A program made the position numbers and the translations under genes. 64,000 nucleotides of DNA from Pipra filicauda (lineage: Eukaryota > Chordata > Aves > Passeriformes > Pipridae). The notes beneath the pieces were generated by a model. It was not told where the DNA came from. It searched no databases and saw only the letters and a list, made by a program, of their open reading frames with translations. The DNA is taken from positions 591,989 through 655,988 of the forward strand of contig NW_024104525.1 in assembly GCF_003945595.2 (NCBI RefSeq), written 5' to 3'. Position 1 is the first letter of the stretch, and every line of letters starts with the position of its first letter. Of this stretch, positions 24,501-36,339 are shown one piece after another.

Positions 24501-26934
24501 GTCTAAGGTAGCAAGTATTTGGGCACTTGTGTTTGTTCAGGTGCACAGGCCCTTGAGCACAACTTTAATTAAATGATTAAGAGAGAATTGTATACATACT
24601 TTTATTGTTAATATTGTGAAAAAATCCATATATTTACATGTATATTTGCCTAAAGTCATATAAAATTTTTGCTAATTAGAAATTACTAATAATATATGTA
24701 TTTGAAAAAAGAGTAACACTGAAGACTTACGTGTGATTCTTATGCCAACTTCCGCTGTCTTGCACACTATGTTAGTGTATTATAGGAGATGTATTTGGAA
24801 TTGTCTATGACTATAGAAGTCTACTGACTGATTATAGAAGCAGAGCTGAAAACAATGGTGTACGTCACCAAATATTAACAATTGTTTATTGGTTGTTGCA
24901 ATACTTTGAAACACATATGTAAAGATCGGGGGCGTTTCTTACTCTGCTTTTTCTGTCTGATTACTGCTAAGGCATATACCTCAGAAATACTTCTGTTCTT
25001 TCTTCCTCAGTAAATTTTTTGGTTTAAAAATATTCTGAAGTCCTTAATTCTCTACTCACTAAGCTTTGATTTTCACTGAGCAAAAGGGTACTTTGAAGAA
25101 ATCCTGATTACAACAATTTTATTATTTAGTTATTTAATTTTTAAAATTTACAGTATTTGATATATACACAAGATTTAGACTTGTGGGGGTTTTTTGCCTT
25201 ATTTGCCAAATTACATGAAAACAAGAAACATTCTTTCTTCTGTCTAATCTTTTTTGGCAGATAAGCATTCAGCAGGTACCAGTCTAACAAACTAAATACT
25301 TCCTGTGGCACTTTCAATATGCCTTTCCAGAAAATAAAGTGGTTGCCATACTTAAAGACCATCAGAATGCTTACAAAGGAAGTTGATAAAACTGCCAATA
25401 GTTTTACATAGATTTTTGTGGGGGAGGGATAGGAGGAGGGGACTGTATTTTGAAGAGACCCCTTTTTTTTTTGTGTTTTCAGATAACACTATATGCCCTA
25501 TTCAGAATTAATATTGAGAGAACACATGAAGGTGCCTAATTTGAAAGGTACCAAATAATACAGTCTTGGTTGGCATGAAGAGCAGCTCCTCAGTAGTGAC
25601 TGAGAAAGTCTGAATCCTCTTTAGGGCTACTATACTGACTGCTAACCAATATAACATTTTGAACATCAATGATTGAAGCAGTAAATCTCTTGCAAATTCT
25701 GTCTTTGCATGCAGCCGGCAATTGAAAATGTTGCTGAGTCACTGGGCAGTGCTCTGCTTAGTCTTTTAACAGCTCATTTATCATAATCCTACAGAGACAT
25801 AACCTGAAGTTTTCAAAAGCCTCAGACTGGATTTTGTTTCTGGCAATTTTGATGCTTGATCATTAACACCTGGAACATGGAGTCAAGGAGAATTGTGATA
25901 AACATCGAACATTAGTTGAATATCATAGGCATTCCCCCTTGTAAAATGCCAAAAATAAACCAAAAATAAAACTAAGCAACCAAACAAAACAAAAAAAACC
26001 CACTAGTCACCAAACCCCCCACCTTAAACCACTATTTTCTTATAAAGGACATCTTCCAAACTTCATCAGTCTCCTTCCTGAGCTTTAATGCAATATGAAT
26101 TAATTTGTATAAACACTCTAGAGTTTTCAGTCCTTTCTGTAAGCTGGATGCTAAGTATTTTGAATTGAGCATCCAAAATCAATATTTACAAAATTAGTGC
26201 TTCTGAAGAAACTAATGTTCACACTGGTATTGGTCATGACCCACTGTTTTGAAGAATCCATATAACAGTGCCCTTGTAAAGATCACACAGAAACCAGCAA
26301 CCAAGTATAGAAATAATAAAACCAAGTGTCTGAATTTCCATCTCTGTTGTCCTGCTGAAATCTGTATAAGTATTATTGATATCACTTGTAATTTCAGAAG
26401 TATAACAATAAATTAATTCATCTGTTTCTAGAGAATTTTCCCTTATGGAAAATCTTAGTAAAAACCTGGTGCAAACACAGCCGCTTGTATCGTACTTCTT
26501 TTTTGCTGTTTGCGGCAAAGACCAACATTTGAAAAAATACTCAGTTATGGATTTTTTTAAATATTTTTTCCTTTTTCTATGATAAAATATTACACTGTTT
26601 AATGTAGAAAAGCTTCAACTTCCTTTTAAATGTACTCAGACTCAATTACTTCCCCATGAGGTAGAGAAAACTGCTGGATACTTTGGTTTCCAAAGTAACA
26701 AAGCATGCATATTCCTAATAAGATCATAATTGTATTATTATTTTAGTGCTGTCATAACTGCTAGGAGTTTTCTTCATCATGTTTAAGATCATGGCAGTGT
26801 TGTCATGACAGTTACTGAACAACAGTTCAATACGAATCACAGAAAATATTGTAGCTCACCAAAAATTTTAAAATTAATTCTTATGTATTTTGTTGAAAAA
26901 TCATTTTTTTTGCATTTTTGGATGTAAGTATTTG
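21600..26934. other. 5.3-kb AT-rich stretch without genes
   Basis: No exon, RNA gene or repeat family is recognisable. Around 22570-22740 there is a patch with several TAATTA/TTAAT-type motifs in otherwise balanced sequence (CAGTTAATTATCC, TGGTAATTATCATG), the kind of composition seen in conserved developmental enhancers. This is only a suggestion. The frames at 24.3-24.5, 25.1-25.4 and 26.2-26.5 kb are not protein-like. Confidence 0.55.
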
Positions 26935-27674
26935 TTGTTCAAAGTTTTTTCTGATAGTCTCCATGTCTCTTCACCTGCCAGAAAGCACTATATGCCTTTG
27001 CTAACCTGTTGTCTATCTCTCCGTCAATCTTACCATCTGAGGAGATGAGGCTACCTAGGTAATTAAACTGCTGGACTGATTTGAGCTCTGATTCGCCAGT
27101 GTTGATATGGGGATGATGGAAGACTTCCTGAGGTGCCGGTTGATAGAGAACTTCTGTCTTCTTTAAGCTGACTTCCACCCCAAAGACCTCAGCAGCAACA
27201 AGGGCGGCGTCATCAGCATAAAGCAGCTCCCAGACAAGATGGTTTAAGGTCTTATCATGGGCCTTCAGTCGCCTTAGGTTAAAAAGGCTTCCATCAGTAT
27301 GGTATCGAATGTAGATACCATACTGATCCTCGAGGTCTGCCATGGCCCTTTGGAACATCATGCTGAAAAAGATTGTGAATAGGGTTGGTGCGAGAACGCA
27401 GCCTTGTTTCACACCATTAGTTATTAGAAAGGGCTCAGAAAGTGCATTGCCATATTTGACTTGCCCGTGCTGATCCTCATGGAGTGAGATGATCATTTTA
27501 AGGAACTTGGGGGGACAACCTAAATGTTCCAAAATCTGCCATAGACATTTTCTGCTCACAGTATCGAAAGCCTTGGTGAGGTATCGATACCCTTGTTGCC
27601 CACACAGAAGCAGCTCTGCAGTGTTTAACATCCTGCTTCACAGACGCTGCCAGAATACTCAAAATACATTAATT
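26935..27674 (-). mobile_element. Fragment of an RTE-like LINE, antisense
   Basis: This piece of a non-LTR retrotransposon holds the central and C-terminal reverse transcriptase region and nothing else. The endonuclease lies upstream in intact elements and is missing. The C-terminal zinc finger and 3'-UTR are also missing. Because LINE insertion truncates only the 5' end, the lost 3' part implies later deletion or rearrangement. The protein type (KQGCVLAPTLF, IYIRYHTDGSLFNLRRL, ISSDGKID-EIDNRLAKA) is that of a widespread group often annotated 'craniofacial development protein 2-like' in animal genomes, which I place near the RTE clade. It is not CR1. Confidence 0.75.
26939..27631 (-). pseudogene. 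RTE-like LINE reverse transcriptase, inactive fragment
   Basis: A 230-codon minus-strand frame without internal stops that copies part of a LINE reverse transcriptase. Motif A is at residues 14-25 (YLTKAFDTVSR). The first catalytic aspartate, expected just before LTKAF, is Tyr17 (TAC at 27581-27583), a one-base change from GAC. Motif B is at 71-85 (NGVKQGCVLAPTLF). Motif C YADD is intact at 138-141 (27209-27220). The YLGS-ISSD segment is at 191-199. Between ALVAAE (to 148) and VFGVEVSLKKTEV (from 149) about 20 residues usual in this family are missing, at 27187/27188, without a frame change. The frame starts only a few residues before motif A and ends at QKKL soon after the RT domain, so fingers, thumb end and zinc finger are absent. 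It is not functional. The Met at 27631 is simply the first in the frame and not a true start. Confidence 0.8.
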
Positions 27675-27815
27675 CTGAAAGTTAGCTCAGTTGGTTAAAA
27701 CTTGGTGCTAATAATGACAAGGTCATGGGTTCACTCTCCTGTATGGGCCATTCGCTTAAGAGTTGGACTCAATGATCCTTGTAGATCCCTTCCAACTCAG
27801 AATATTCTGTGATTC
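27675..27815 (+). mobile_element. tRNA-Ile-derived SINE with CR1-type tail (TguSINE1-like)
   Basis: The head (27675-27750) follows tRNA-Ile(AAU): GTTAGCTCAGTTGGTTAAAA, GGTGCTAATAATGACAAGGT (anticodon loop CTAATAA), then the T-arm and GTATGGGCCA. The pol III A box TAGCTCAGTTGG is at 27683-27694 and a slightly degraded B box GGTTCACTCTC is at 27728-27738. After a short linker the tail (27761-27815) is the complement of a CR1 3' end and ends AATATTCTGTGATTC. This is the architecture of the songbird SINE TguSINE1, which moves by CR1 machinery. It lies 43 bp from the reverse transcriptase frame and has no poly-A, as expected for a CR1-mobilised SINE. It is not a functional tRNA gene: the acceptor stem does not pair and the body runs on into the tail. 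Confidence 0.88.
27683..27738 (+). promoter_or_regulatory. Internal pol III promoter (A and B boxes) of the SINE
   Basis: The A box at 27683-27694 fits the consensus TRGYNNARNNGG. The B box at 27728-27738 differs from GGTTCGANTCC where CpG decay is expected (GGTTCAC for GGTTCGA). Spacing is that of a tRNA. Weakening of the B box probably lowers transcription. Confidence 0.65.
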
Positions 27816-28148
27816 AAAAAGTTCTCATTATAGCCATTATAATTCATGATGTAAATTACTGATTTTTCAACCACATCTAGAAGTCACTAGGAATGTTTTA
27901 TATCAGATATCAAGTAAATAAGAAAAACGGAAAACACTTGTAATGGAAAAAATCAATAAAAATGAGTAATATGAATAATGATCTCAAAATGAATTATCTC
28001 AGGAAAAAATATATAGAACTCATAATATCTCTAATTTTTGTTTCAAACTTGATTAATGGAAGATTTTATATGCTGAAATAAGTATTGAGTTCTATATTTG
28101 GAATGGCACAGTTATCATGAATATCTATATTTTCTGAGATAAATAATT
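27816..28148. other. Short AT-rich spacer
   Basis: About 330 bp of AT-rich DNA separate the SINE from the antisense CR1. Nothing recognisable lies in it. Confidence 0.6.
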
Positions 28149-28560
28149 GAATCATTTAGCTTGGAAAAGACCCCTAATATCATCAAGTCCAACCATCAAT
28201 GCAGCACAGCCAAGTCCACCACTAAGTCATCCTCAAGCACCATACCTGCATGTCTTTTAAATACCTGAGGGGATGTTAACTCACCCACTTCTCTGCGAAG
28301 CCTGTTTCAGTGCTTGACAACCCTTCCGGTGAAGAAATTTTTCCTAATATCCAACCTCAACCTCCCTTCATGCAGCTTAAGGCTGTTTCCTCTTGTCCTA
28401 TGGCTTGTTATCTGCAAGAAGAGACTGACACCCACTTCATTACAACCTCCTTTCAGATTGTTGTAGAGAGCAATAACGTCCCACCTAAGCCTCCTTTTCT
28501 CCAGGTTAAAAAGTCGCAACTCCCTCAGTTGTTCCTCATTAGACTTGTGCTCTAGACTTA
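28149..28560 (-). mobile_element. CR1 LINE, 3' part, antisense (left half of a split copy)
   Basis: The plus strand starts TGAATCATTTAGCTTGGAAAA and passes through AAGTCCACCACTAAGTCAT and GCATGTCTTTTAAATACC, the reversed CR1 3'-UTR. On the minus strand it encodes the ORF2 C-terminus: [26 protein letters not shown], then [20 protein letters not shown] and VVKH. The frame is open over this part. At 28560 the CR1 sequence stops inside the segment that normally reads GTGCTCCAGACCCTTCACCA and resumes at 29118, so the two halves are one copy interrupted by an LTR. Confidence 0.88.
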
Positions 28561-29117
28561 TGGTGAGTTGACCGTGTCTGATTGACAGATGTCCACCAAG
28601 CCACTCTATCACTGCCCTTCTCAACCAGGAGAAAATAAGATGGAAAAGTAACTTTTATGTCAAGACAAGGCAGCTTACTAAAGCAAAAGTGAAAAGTCGC
28701 ACATAGAAGCAAAGACAAGAAACACCAAAGATTTCATTCTCTACTTCCTATCATCAAGTGATGCCCATCCATTTCCTGGAAAGCAGGGCTTCAGCATGCA
28801 TAGCAGTTGCTCTGGAAGACAAAAATTGTAAATAGCAAATGCCCCGACTTCCTCTTCCTTTTTCTTGGTTTTTATATCTAGGCAGACGTCATATAGCATG
28901 GAATATCCTTTTGGTTGATTTGGTTATGCCCCCTCACAAAATCTTGCCCACTTCCAGCCACTGGTGGGGTGGCAAAATGTAGAGACAGTCCTGACACTGT
29001 GCCAACACTGCCAAAACACTGGTGTGTTATAAATACCTTTCTAGCTAGCAGTACACAGCACAGCACTGTGAGGACTGCTGTGGAGAAGTTGACTCTGTCT
29101 CAACTAGGCTCAGTACA
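28561..29117 (+). mobile_element. Solo LTR of an avian ERV inserted in CR1
   Basis: A 557-bp insertion that starts TG (28561) and ends CA (29116-29117), exactly filling the break in the CR1. I recognise it as a common avian LTR type from several segments: GAGTTGACCGTGTCTG and CCACTCTATCACTGCCCTTC near the left end, CAGTTGCTCTGGAAGAC (28805-28821), CATGGAATATCCTTTTGGTTG (28898-28918), GGTGTGTTATAAATACC (about 29021-29037), and GAGAAGTTGACTCTGTCTCA (29082-29101). A TTTATAT TATA-like element at 28870-28876 is followed by GACGTCATA (28886-28894), an ATF/CREB-type site. No internal genes remain. The host CR1 bases at the two junctions (CTAGACTTA and AGAGCC) do not give a clean target duplication, probably because of decay. 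It is probably class II (ERVK-like), but I am not certain. Confidence 0.72.
28870..28894 (+). promoter_or_regulatory. LTR core promoter: TATA-like box and CRE-like site
   Basis: TTTATAT at 28870-28876 and GACGTCA at 28886-28892 (one base short of the TGACGTCA consensus) lie in the middle of the LTR. Related avian LTRs carry a GACGTCATATGG segment at this place. Present-day activity is unknown. Confidence 0.35.
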
Positions 29118-29295
29118 AGAGCCTTCACCAACTTCATTGTCTTTCTCTGGACATGCTCCAGCACCTCAGTGTCTTTTTTGTAGGCAGGGGCCCAGAACTG
29201 AACACAGGATTCGAGACAATCACTGCCCTAATCCTGCTGGACACACTATCTTTGATACAAGCCAGGAAGCCATTAGTCTTCCTGGCCAATCATGA
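29118..29295 (-). mobile_element. CR1 LINE, right half of the split copy, antisense
   Basis: The CR1 resumes with AGCCTTCACCAACTTCATTG (from 29120) and continues through CTCTGGACATGCTCCAGCAC, GGGGCCCAGAACTGAACACA, and GGACACACTATC to GGAAGCCATTAGTCTTCCTGG. This is the reverse complement of CR1 ORF2, encoding on the minus strand the LEHVQRKTM- and FGPLPTK-like stretch upstream of the left half. The copy is 5'-truncated near 29295. Confidence 0.85.
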
Positions 29296-32200
29296 AGTAG
29301 ATAATTGGAAACATTTTGTGCTCAGTCTCAGAACAGTTTTTGGTTCCAGACTTTTCAAAAGAAAAAGAAAACAGTTTGATTTATTTATGTATATGCTGAG
29401 GTTATGAAACATATTTATATATAACATCATTGTATTTATCTAAGTGGTGGTTACCTTAACACATCCAGTGGCATCTGTAGAATTTTGTAAATAGCTAACC
29501 TTTATGTGATATACTTTTAATTTGAAGGTGTGTGCTCCTGTGTGAGAAGCCACCCTGTCATGACCAGAATCAAACCACACAATAGCCTCTTTGCAGCTTC
29601 ACTAATTAAGTCAATTCTAAACTGCCTTTGAGGTGAGTTCAATATTCATAAAATGAATAATTGTTGCAGGATTACAGTCTCAAGTGATACACTGTACCAG
29701 TATTAGTCAGAATTAGGTAAACTGCAAGAAACAATGAACAAGTATCCCCAGAGTCCTCTGTCAATTCACCTCAGTCTTGACCTGCAAACCCCCTGATATT
29801 TCGTTCCTGGCCTTCCCTTTAGCAAAGACTGACAACTGTGCCAAATTGTGACAGATTGTGTTGCTGATACATAATATGGACATTTTTCCCTAAGGGACTA
29901 TATAATTATGAGCATAAAATATAAAAAAGACAACTTAATCTAAAACTAAAGCTTAAAAAAAAGGACAGAGGTTTTATCAGGGACCTGAGAGAAAGGAACA
30001 CTTCAGAAATATAAAATATTTCATATATATGGTATATATACAGTATATCTGCATACATCAGGTAATATTACCTAATGTTTATTTGGAATCATATACAGTT
30101 TTGCTCTCTTAAAAATTCTATGTTGACAATGATTTCTCAGTATTTTAGCTGTTCATCTTGGTGCCCAATTTTTTATGCACTCTAGTATTTGCTCTTGCAG
30201 ATTTTTCTCACTATTTTTGGTGTCCATCAATAAAGATGATCCATCTTTTCACGTGCCATTTGGTTGCTGCTTTTATTTTTGTTTCTTTTCTTCTCTCTGT
30301 ATCTTTTTTCTTTTCTGTAGTTTTAAGCTTCTTTCTTTCCTAATGTCTTTGTCTTTAAATTTCTTCACTTTCTGTCCTGATGTGCTATTGGTCCGTGTCT
30401 ATCTTTCTACGTGTACAGATATTTCTTTTTCCTCTTTATTTTTATGCTATCTTTTAATCAACTCTTTCCAACATCTTTTTCCTTTTCACTTCTTTTAATT
30501 ATTGCTATTAATACACAGTCCTTCAGAACATGACATTCGTTTTCATTCTAGATTATATTTGGGTTTTTTTCCTGCATGGAAAACAGTTAACTGCACAGAA
30601 ACATCTTGATGTTGAAGAGAAAAAAAATGTGGCTCATTGAAATATTTTCTGATCTATTTCAGCTTTGTCAGACCAGGAAGCAAAATTTTCATCCAGTGGG
30701 TGAGAAAGGGCATGAACTGCCATAATCCCATTAAGTCATTTATATTTTAGGGGCAGTGATACTTGAATGTTTATGTGATAATGAAATCAAATCTGTGGCT
30801 GAGTTATACTGGAGGACTGCCTATTCAAAAGTTCTATGCATATGGAGGAGCCTAACAACAGGACTAATGTTCATTCAGGCAAGCCAGACATACTTCTCAC
30901 AGTCTTTCAGCAGAGTCTTCTGACTATGAAAGATAAAATCTACATATGTCACCTCCTTGAAGTGCACCACAGCATAGATGAAAGTTCTGATCCCTTGCAT
31001 GAGGTGTCTTATTGAAGCATCTTCAGTCCCTGTAGCTCATCTGAGAAGAAGGATATCTGGATCTAGAAACTGGAAAGTATTTCTGACTCCCATCATATGT
31101 ACTTCACTGATTCAAACTTTTACACCTTCACCACCTCCCCTGTTATTCAGGGACAGGTCACTGGAGAAAATTGAATATGGTCTAGATGTGGCACATAACT
31201 TGTAAAGATCTGTGTAAGAATGGGTGGAATGTTTCTGAAAGAGGATTGAAATAAATAAATAAATTTGAAAATTTGTCACAATGGAGAAATAATCCTAATT
31301 TGCCCCTGTGTGCAGTTAACTTTATGCATCACAGTATGTATTAACCAAAGGAATAGTATTTCAGACTGCCTTAGTATGTTAGGAAGAGAAACTAGAAGAT
31401 CTATGTAGCTACCTTCATGCAAAAACAATTCTGACAGTGAGGTGAGATTTAAAATAATTCAACTTTTAACTGTGTGGATGAAATTAATGCAGAAAAGGTG
31501 AGCAGAATGTATACTTGTGGAAATGAAGGAATGGCTTGGCAGATTTGAATACCGATTTAAATAGCAAACCCACTCTATTATGTAAGCAGGAATTTTGGAG
31601 TGGTTCTTTCAACTAGGACAAAAGTAAAAAATATGCGAAATGATGAAAAGCTACAAATTGTGCTGAGGGGAGAAAAGGGAAGGAAATAAAGATGCCAGTA
31701 TTAATCATCCTGATTCCTGGATGAGCTCTCTGAGACCATTTTAGTCTGATTTGCCCCTTTACAACTTACAGTGATACTGCCTTTACTTAGGGTTGCCTAC
31801 AGGTAAATGTAAGAAGTAGAAGAAAAGAAGGGACAGAGAAGAAGAGTAAGCACAAACAGGGTATGGGGAGAGCAGAAACCATCAAGAACAAGTACTGTGT
31901 TTATCCTTGGACGCGAAGCAGCTTGTGGTGGCCACATACTCAAGAGCTTACTGTTTTTTAGCAATGCATTTTCTGAAAAGCAGCTTTTATGTCTTCTGCA
32001 ATATTGTTCAAGATATTTTTTTTTCTTTTGAGATACAAGGAAATAATATCTAAGAAAAACCATTGCCCTTACGTAACTTACAAATATAACAAAAATTGTC
32101 CATGTATTGCTTTCATTGAAAGTGTTGACACTCACAGTGATTCATGACATTTATTGCTACATATATAGGCTAGTAAATGCAAACCTAGATTTCAGTAAAT

Positions 32201-35200
32201 AAGCCTTCTCAAGTAGGAAGCAAGCTGAACATATTCCAAGGAACTAATATCAAATTATTTGATTTCAGCTGAGATAGAGCTGCTTCCTCAAACGCAGTAG
32301 GTATGTACCTTTTTCATCTTTATCCAGTTGCTTTAGAATTTCTAAAACAGGTTCTCTGTACGATTGCAATGGCCATTCCACAGAAGAATCTAAATCTTCT
32401 AATCCAAGTCTTTGTTTAGTCCTTACCAGTTTAACGTACATGTATAGAACACAAATTCAACTTCCTATTGAGGTCTTCCCATGCAGAAAAGTTACTGTGT
32501 TTTCATGAAAAGAAAAAAAAAAGGCAATAAAAAAAATCACCGAACTCTGTGATATAAAAACAGGATGTGAAAATTTCTCAGTCCAAAGAACTTCTTTCTT
32601 TCTCCCATATGACATTCTCTTACTTAATGATTCTATATTTCTGCAGAAAAGGCATCTGGTAAAAAAACATTCAGTAATAGGCAGCACAAAGGATTATATT
32701 AGCTTTTTCAAACAAATTTTGTGGAAACACAGCCTGCTTTATTCTTCGGGTTTTTTTTATTTCTTCTAGATATACTTCGATGTAGATGTCTAAACAGAGC
32801 AGATGAACAGAAAAAGATAAAATACATTTCCAGCCAAAAACTTTCACATCTTCAGTGAGAACCTTTAAATAAAATGAAATCAAAACAATTTCATGCAAAC
32901 TAGACTCTTTTTTTTTTAGGATTAAGTAAAATCACCACAAGATGGCTCCCCAGCCTCTCCAAACATCTCTTTTTTTTTTCCTTTTTTTTTTTTTAATCAA
33001 GCTACTCTCCAGTGAAGGCATTGATTATCTTATAGAAGTCTGGAGTACAGCTGAACAGACTGTGGATTAGAGCCTTGTCTAAAAAAATAATAGCTATTTT
33101 TACATTAAAGCCCTGGAGATCTCTTTGAGAGGTAATTCTGTTACTTTAATTTCTGTACCCCATAAAAGGCTGTTATCTAGTTTGTGCCTCTGTTCATTTT
33201 TTTTCTAACGGACAAAGATTGGCTCAGAGAATTCAAACTGATTTGGAGTTTAAGCCTTCTGCTTTTAAAGGCTAAAGCAGCTTATGCTTCTAAGATTTCT
33301 GAGTTTCTAGAAGTCTTAAGAATTTTAATTCTACATATATATTTTTTATTATTATTTTTGACCATTATTTTTAAGAAGTAGAACTAAAATAAAAGATATG
33401 AAGTTATTAGTAGGGGTTGTTCCCCCCCAAAACTGAAATCACATTAGATTAAACACTAGTCTCAAAGGAAACACAGGATATGGGGTATTTTTGTAGTTTT
33501 TAAAATCAAAAGAAATTAAAGGTACACTATCTGATTCAGTCAGTCGTAACAGTACGCATATTTTTTAGAATAACACTTCTGGGATAAATAGGCTTTTGAT
33601 TTTACTGAAATGATTGCACTGATACAGACTTCCTAATACAAAGTAGAGACATGAAAATAAAAAAAAGTACAGAAGAACCTTGGTGGGATAAGGAGGGGGA
33701 AATTTAACATCAGAAATGTAGCTGATAGCAGCAGCAATCTTTCCAGTTTGTGTATAACAGGAATAAAAATTTGTGTTTATGCAGAACAAGAATCTATTTT
33801 CTTTGTAAGAACCACACACTAAGTTTGGAGAGTCTCTCACAGAAGCAGCATGGTAGAGACAGAATTTACTGCAGTCTGAGTACTATAAACCTAAAAAAAT
33901 TCACTTCTGCAAGGTCAGAAATGCAAGTTATGTCCATTCTCTCTTGTAAGCCTATTTGTGAATCCTTTCTTAAGGTCAAAGTCACTGATCAATCACACTG
34001 TCTCTAAACTTTCACTCAGTCATAGGGTGACATTTACTGGTAAAATTTAATCTTTATACTTAATGCAGAGAAAACACAAAATGAGAAGGGGTTCCTTGTC
34101 AGTTGTGGAGAGATTACAAGCAAGAACATACCTTTAGGAAAACAAAGCTGCTCTTCTCAAAAAAAATCTGGGGTATAACTAAGGCAGAGCATGAAGGGAA
34201 TTAGAATTAGGCAAAAATTTCTAAAACTGAATGAGGCTTTCATAAAGGTTCAGAGAACAATTAGAAAATTGGGTGCTTCCTAGAAGTCTGATCTTGGGTA
34301 TAACCATGTTATGAATGTATCCAATACTGATGGAACCTATAACTGCCCATGACACCCCTTTTCTTTTTTCTTTTACTTCTTTCTAGTCTCTCTTACACAA
34401 TGACAAGAGTCCAAGAACAAACCTCACCTTATTAAGCTAAAAAGCAACCCCTGACAGCTGCATCTCCTGTCCACACAGTTTTTGTACTCAGTCTACCTAT
34501 TCTACTTAGGTCTCACACAATCTTTTTTCCACTGATGATAAACCATTATATGCCAATTAACTGTATACATAAGCATTTATACAATTAGATGTATACATTA
34601 TACATCGGTAAGTCAGACACATTCTACCTGCTTTCATCTGGGAGAATGATAGAAAGCTTTTCCAGTTATGATTCATGCTCAAGGACGTAAAATTGCAGCT
34701 TATTCAGTGGCTGCAGAAACTGGCATGCCCAGCATACCCAGACATTATGAACAAGCTGGAATGTGAAAGTCCTGGCAAAAATGGAAGTTTAAGTATGGGG
34801 AACCAGAATCTTATCAATTCACACTGAATTCTGCACTGTATTTTCAATGTGCTATTGCTCCATTTAGTGTGTTCAGATAACATGCTACCCTTCAACCTGT
34901 GAATATAATTTTTGAGCAAATTTTTACACTTCTATTTTCTCTTGTTCTAAATCAGAAAGTCTATTGGAAAAGTAGTCACTCTTATTCTAAAAATTATTTG
35001 ATCTTTCTGGATCTCAGCTCCAAATTGCAAATGCAGAAGTAAATTGCAATCAGGGAAATCATTGACTTACTGAGATATTGAAACCAAACCTGTGCATTAT
35101 TTCACCCTTATTGTGGTTCTGTCAGAAAGAAATATTTCTTCAGCTGTGTTGAGAGTGCCAGCATTTCCTTACAATGTGACAGAGTAAACTTCTGCCTCAA

Positions 35201-36339
35201 GAGAAAACAGTAATGTATTCTGGGTTTTATTTATTTATTCACTTACTTATTTTTGAAAGGGGATATTTTTAATTGGATGCTAACAAAGTCGTATTAACTT
35301 CCCATATCATTGATTTAATGGTCTCTATTCATAAAGTAGGTACAGTAAGACCAACGATATAACTACAAATAAGCTAATTAAAGAATGTCTGTGAAAGATT
35401 ATAAGGGGCTACCTTTCACTTGCGTGTCATCCTGACAAAATGTCTTTCAGTCATTGCAGTAAGGTTAAGCCCAGAAGGAAAATTCTAGCTCAAATGAGTT
35501 GGTGCCATCCCATATCTTGTAAACACTGTCCTACTGGAGCAGATTTTACACATCTACTAACTTAGATAAAAAAAAAAAATAAATTTACAAACACTTTTAA
35601 AACACACCACATCACAAGAGACATTAGTAAATCTCTTGAATTATCTATTAATCTTATTTATATAATATATATTAGAATACCAGTCTATGGAGTAGGCTTA
35701 GCTTCTCAGAAAACAGATATGGAGCTGCTGTTTTGTTATGAATAGTAACAGACATTTCTGGAAAGGAACATTTCTTTACATTTCTTGAGTAAAGTATTAT
35801 CCCAAGAGAAACCAAGGTAAGTTCTTTCAGTGATTTTATTAGGCACAATTTCACCTTTCATTTTTATTTATGTTTATACCATTGTATATAACATTCCCTT
35901 TACAGTGTTTCTGGATATTTACACAAATGAAAGCTATAAATTTAATTTACCTAACTCAGAAAAATGCTATTTTTTCCACAATTAAAATATTAGCCAATTA
36001 CAGAGAAACAAGAAAAAAAATAAACCCTTATCTAATCTTTTCACAGGATTCAACACAGATGGACTCTCAATCACACATATCTGCTTTCAATTTCATTTGC
36101 AAATCAGTATGCATTGAACACTTTTTATATGTAACATAGCTACATACATTTCTGTTTACTATATATCACTACAGAGACAGCTGAAAAATAGAACAGACTT
36201 TTGTACAAAATAAAAGATTGAAAATGATAGATTTTTCTAATGACAATGTAATAAATTTTTTCTTTTAATATTTTAATGAGTTGTATTTTAAAGCCACTTT
36301 CTCTTCATGATTTTTTTTTTAAATAAGTGAACATGTTTA
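29296..36339. other. 7-kb AT-rich stretch without genes
   Basis: No exon or repeat family is recognisable. Simple or biased sequence: TA-rich 30023-30048; pyrimidine-rich 30180-30500, whose long Phe/Ser/Leu frames are composition artefacts; (AAAT)4 at 31249-31265; poly-T runs 32970-32995; A-rich run 35568-35580. The frame at 31797-32135 (minus) and others are unlike any protein I know. Confidence 0.55.

Noticed and set aside
27675..27750. Possible functional tRNA-Ile gene
   Set aside because: The acceptor stem does not pair, the B box is altered and the sequence continues into a CR1 tail; it is a SINE head.
28307..28624. 105-codon minus frame with a novel N-terminus
   Set aside because: The N-terminal part is antisense LTR sequence fused by chance to the CR1 ORF2 end.
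28915..29407. Plus-strand frames of 126 and 84 codons
   Set aside because: They read through LTR and antisense CR1 sequence and are not genes.
30158..30498. Hydrophobic frames rich in Phe and Ser
   Set aside because: Product of a pyrimidine-rich tract; no membrane-protein family resemblance.
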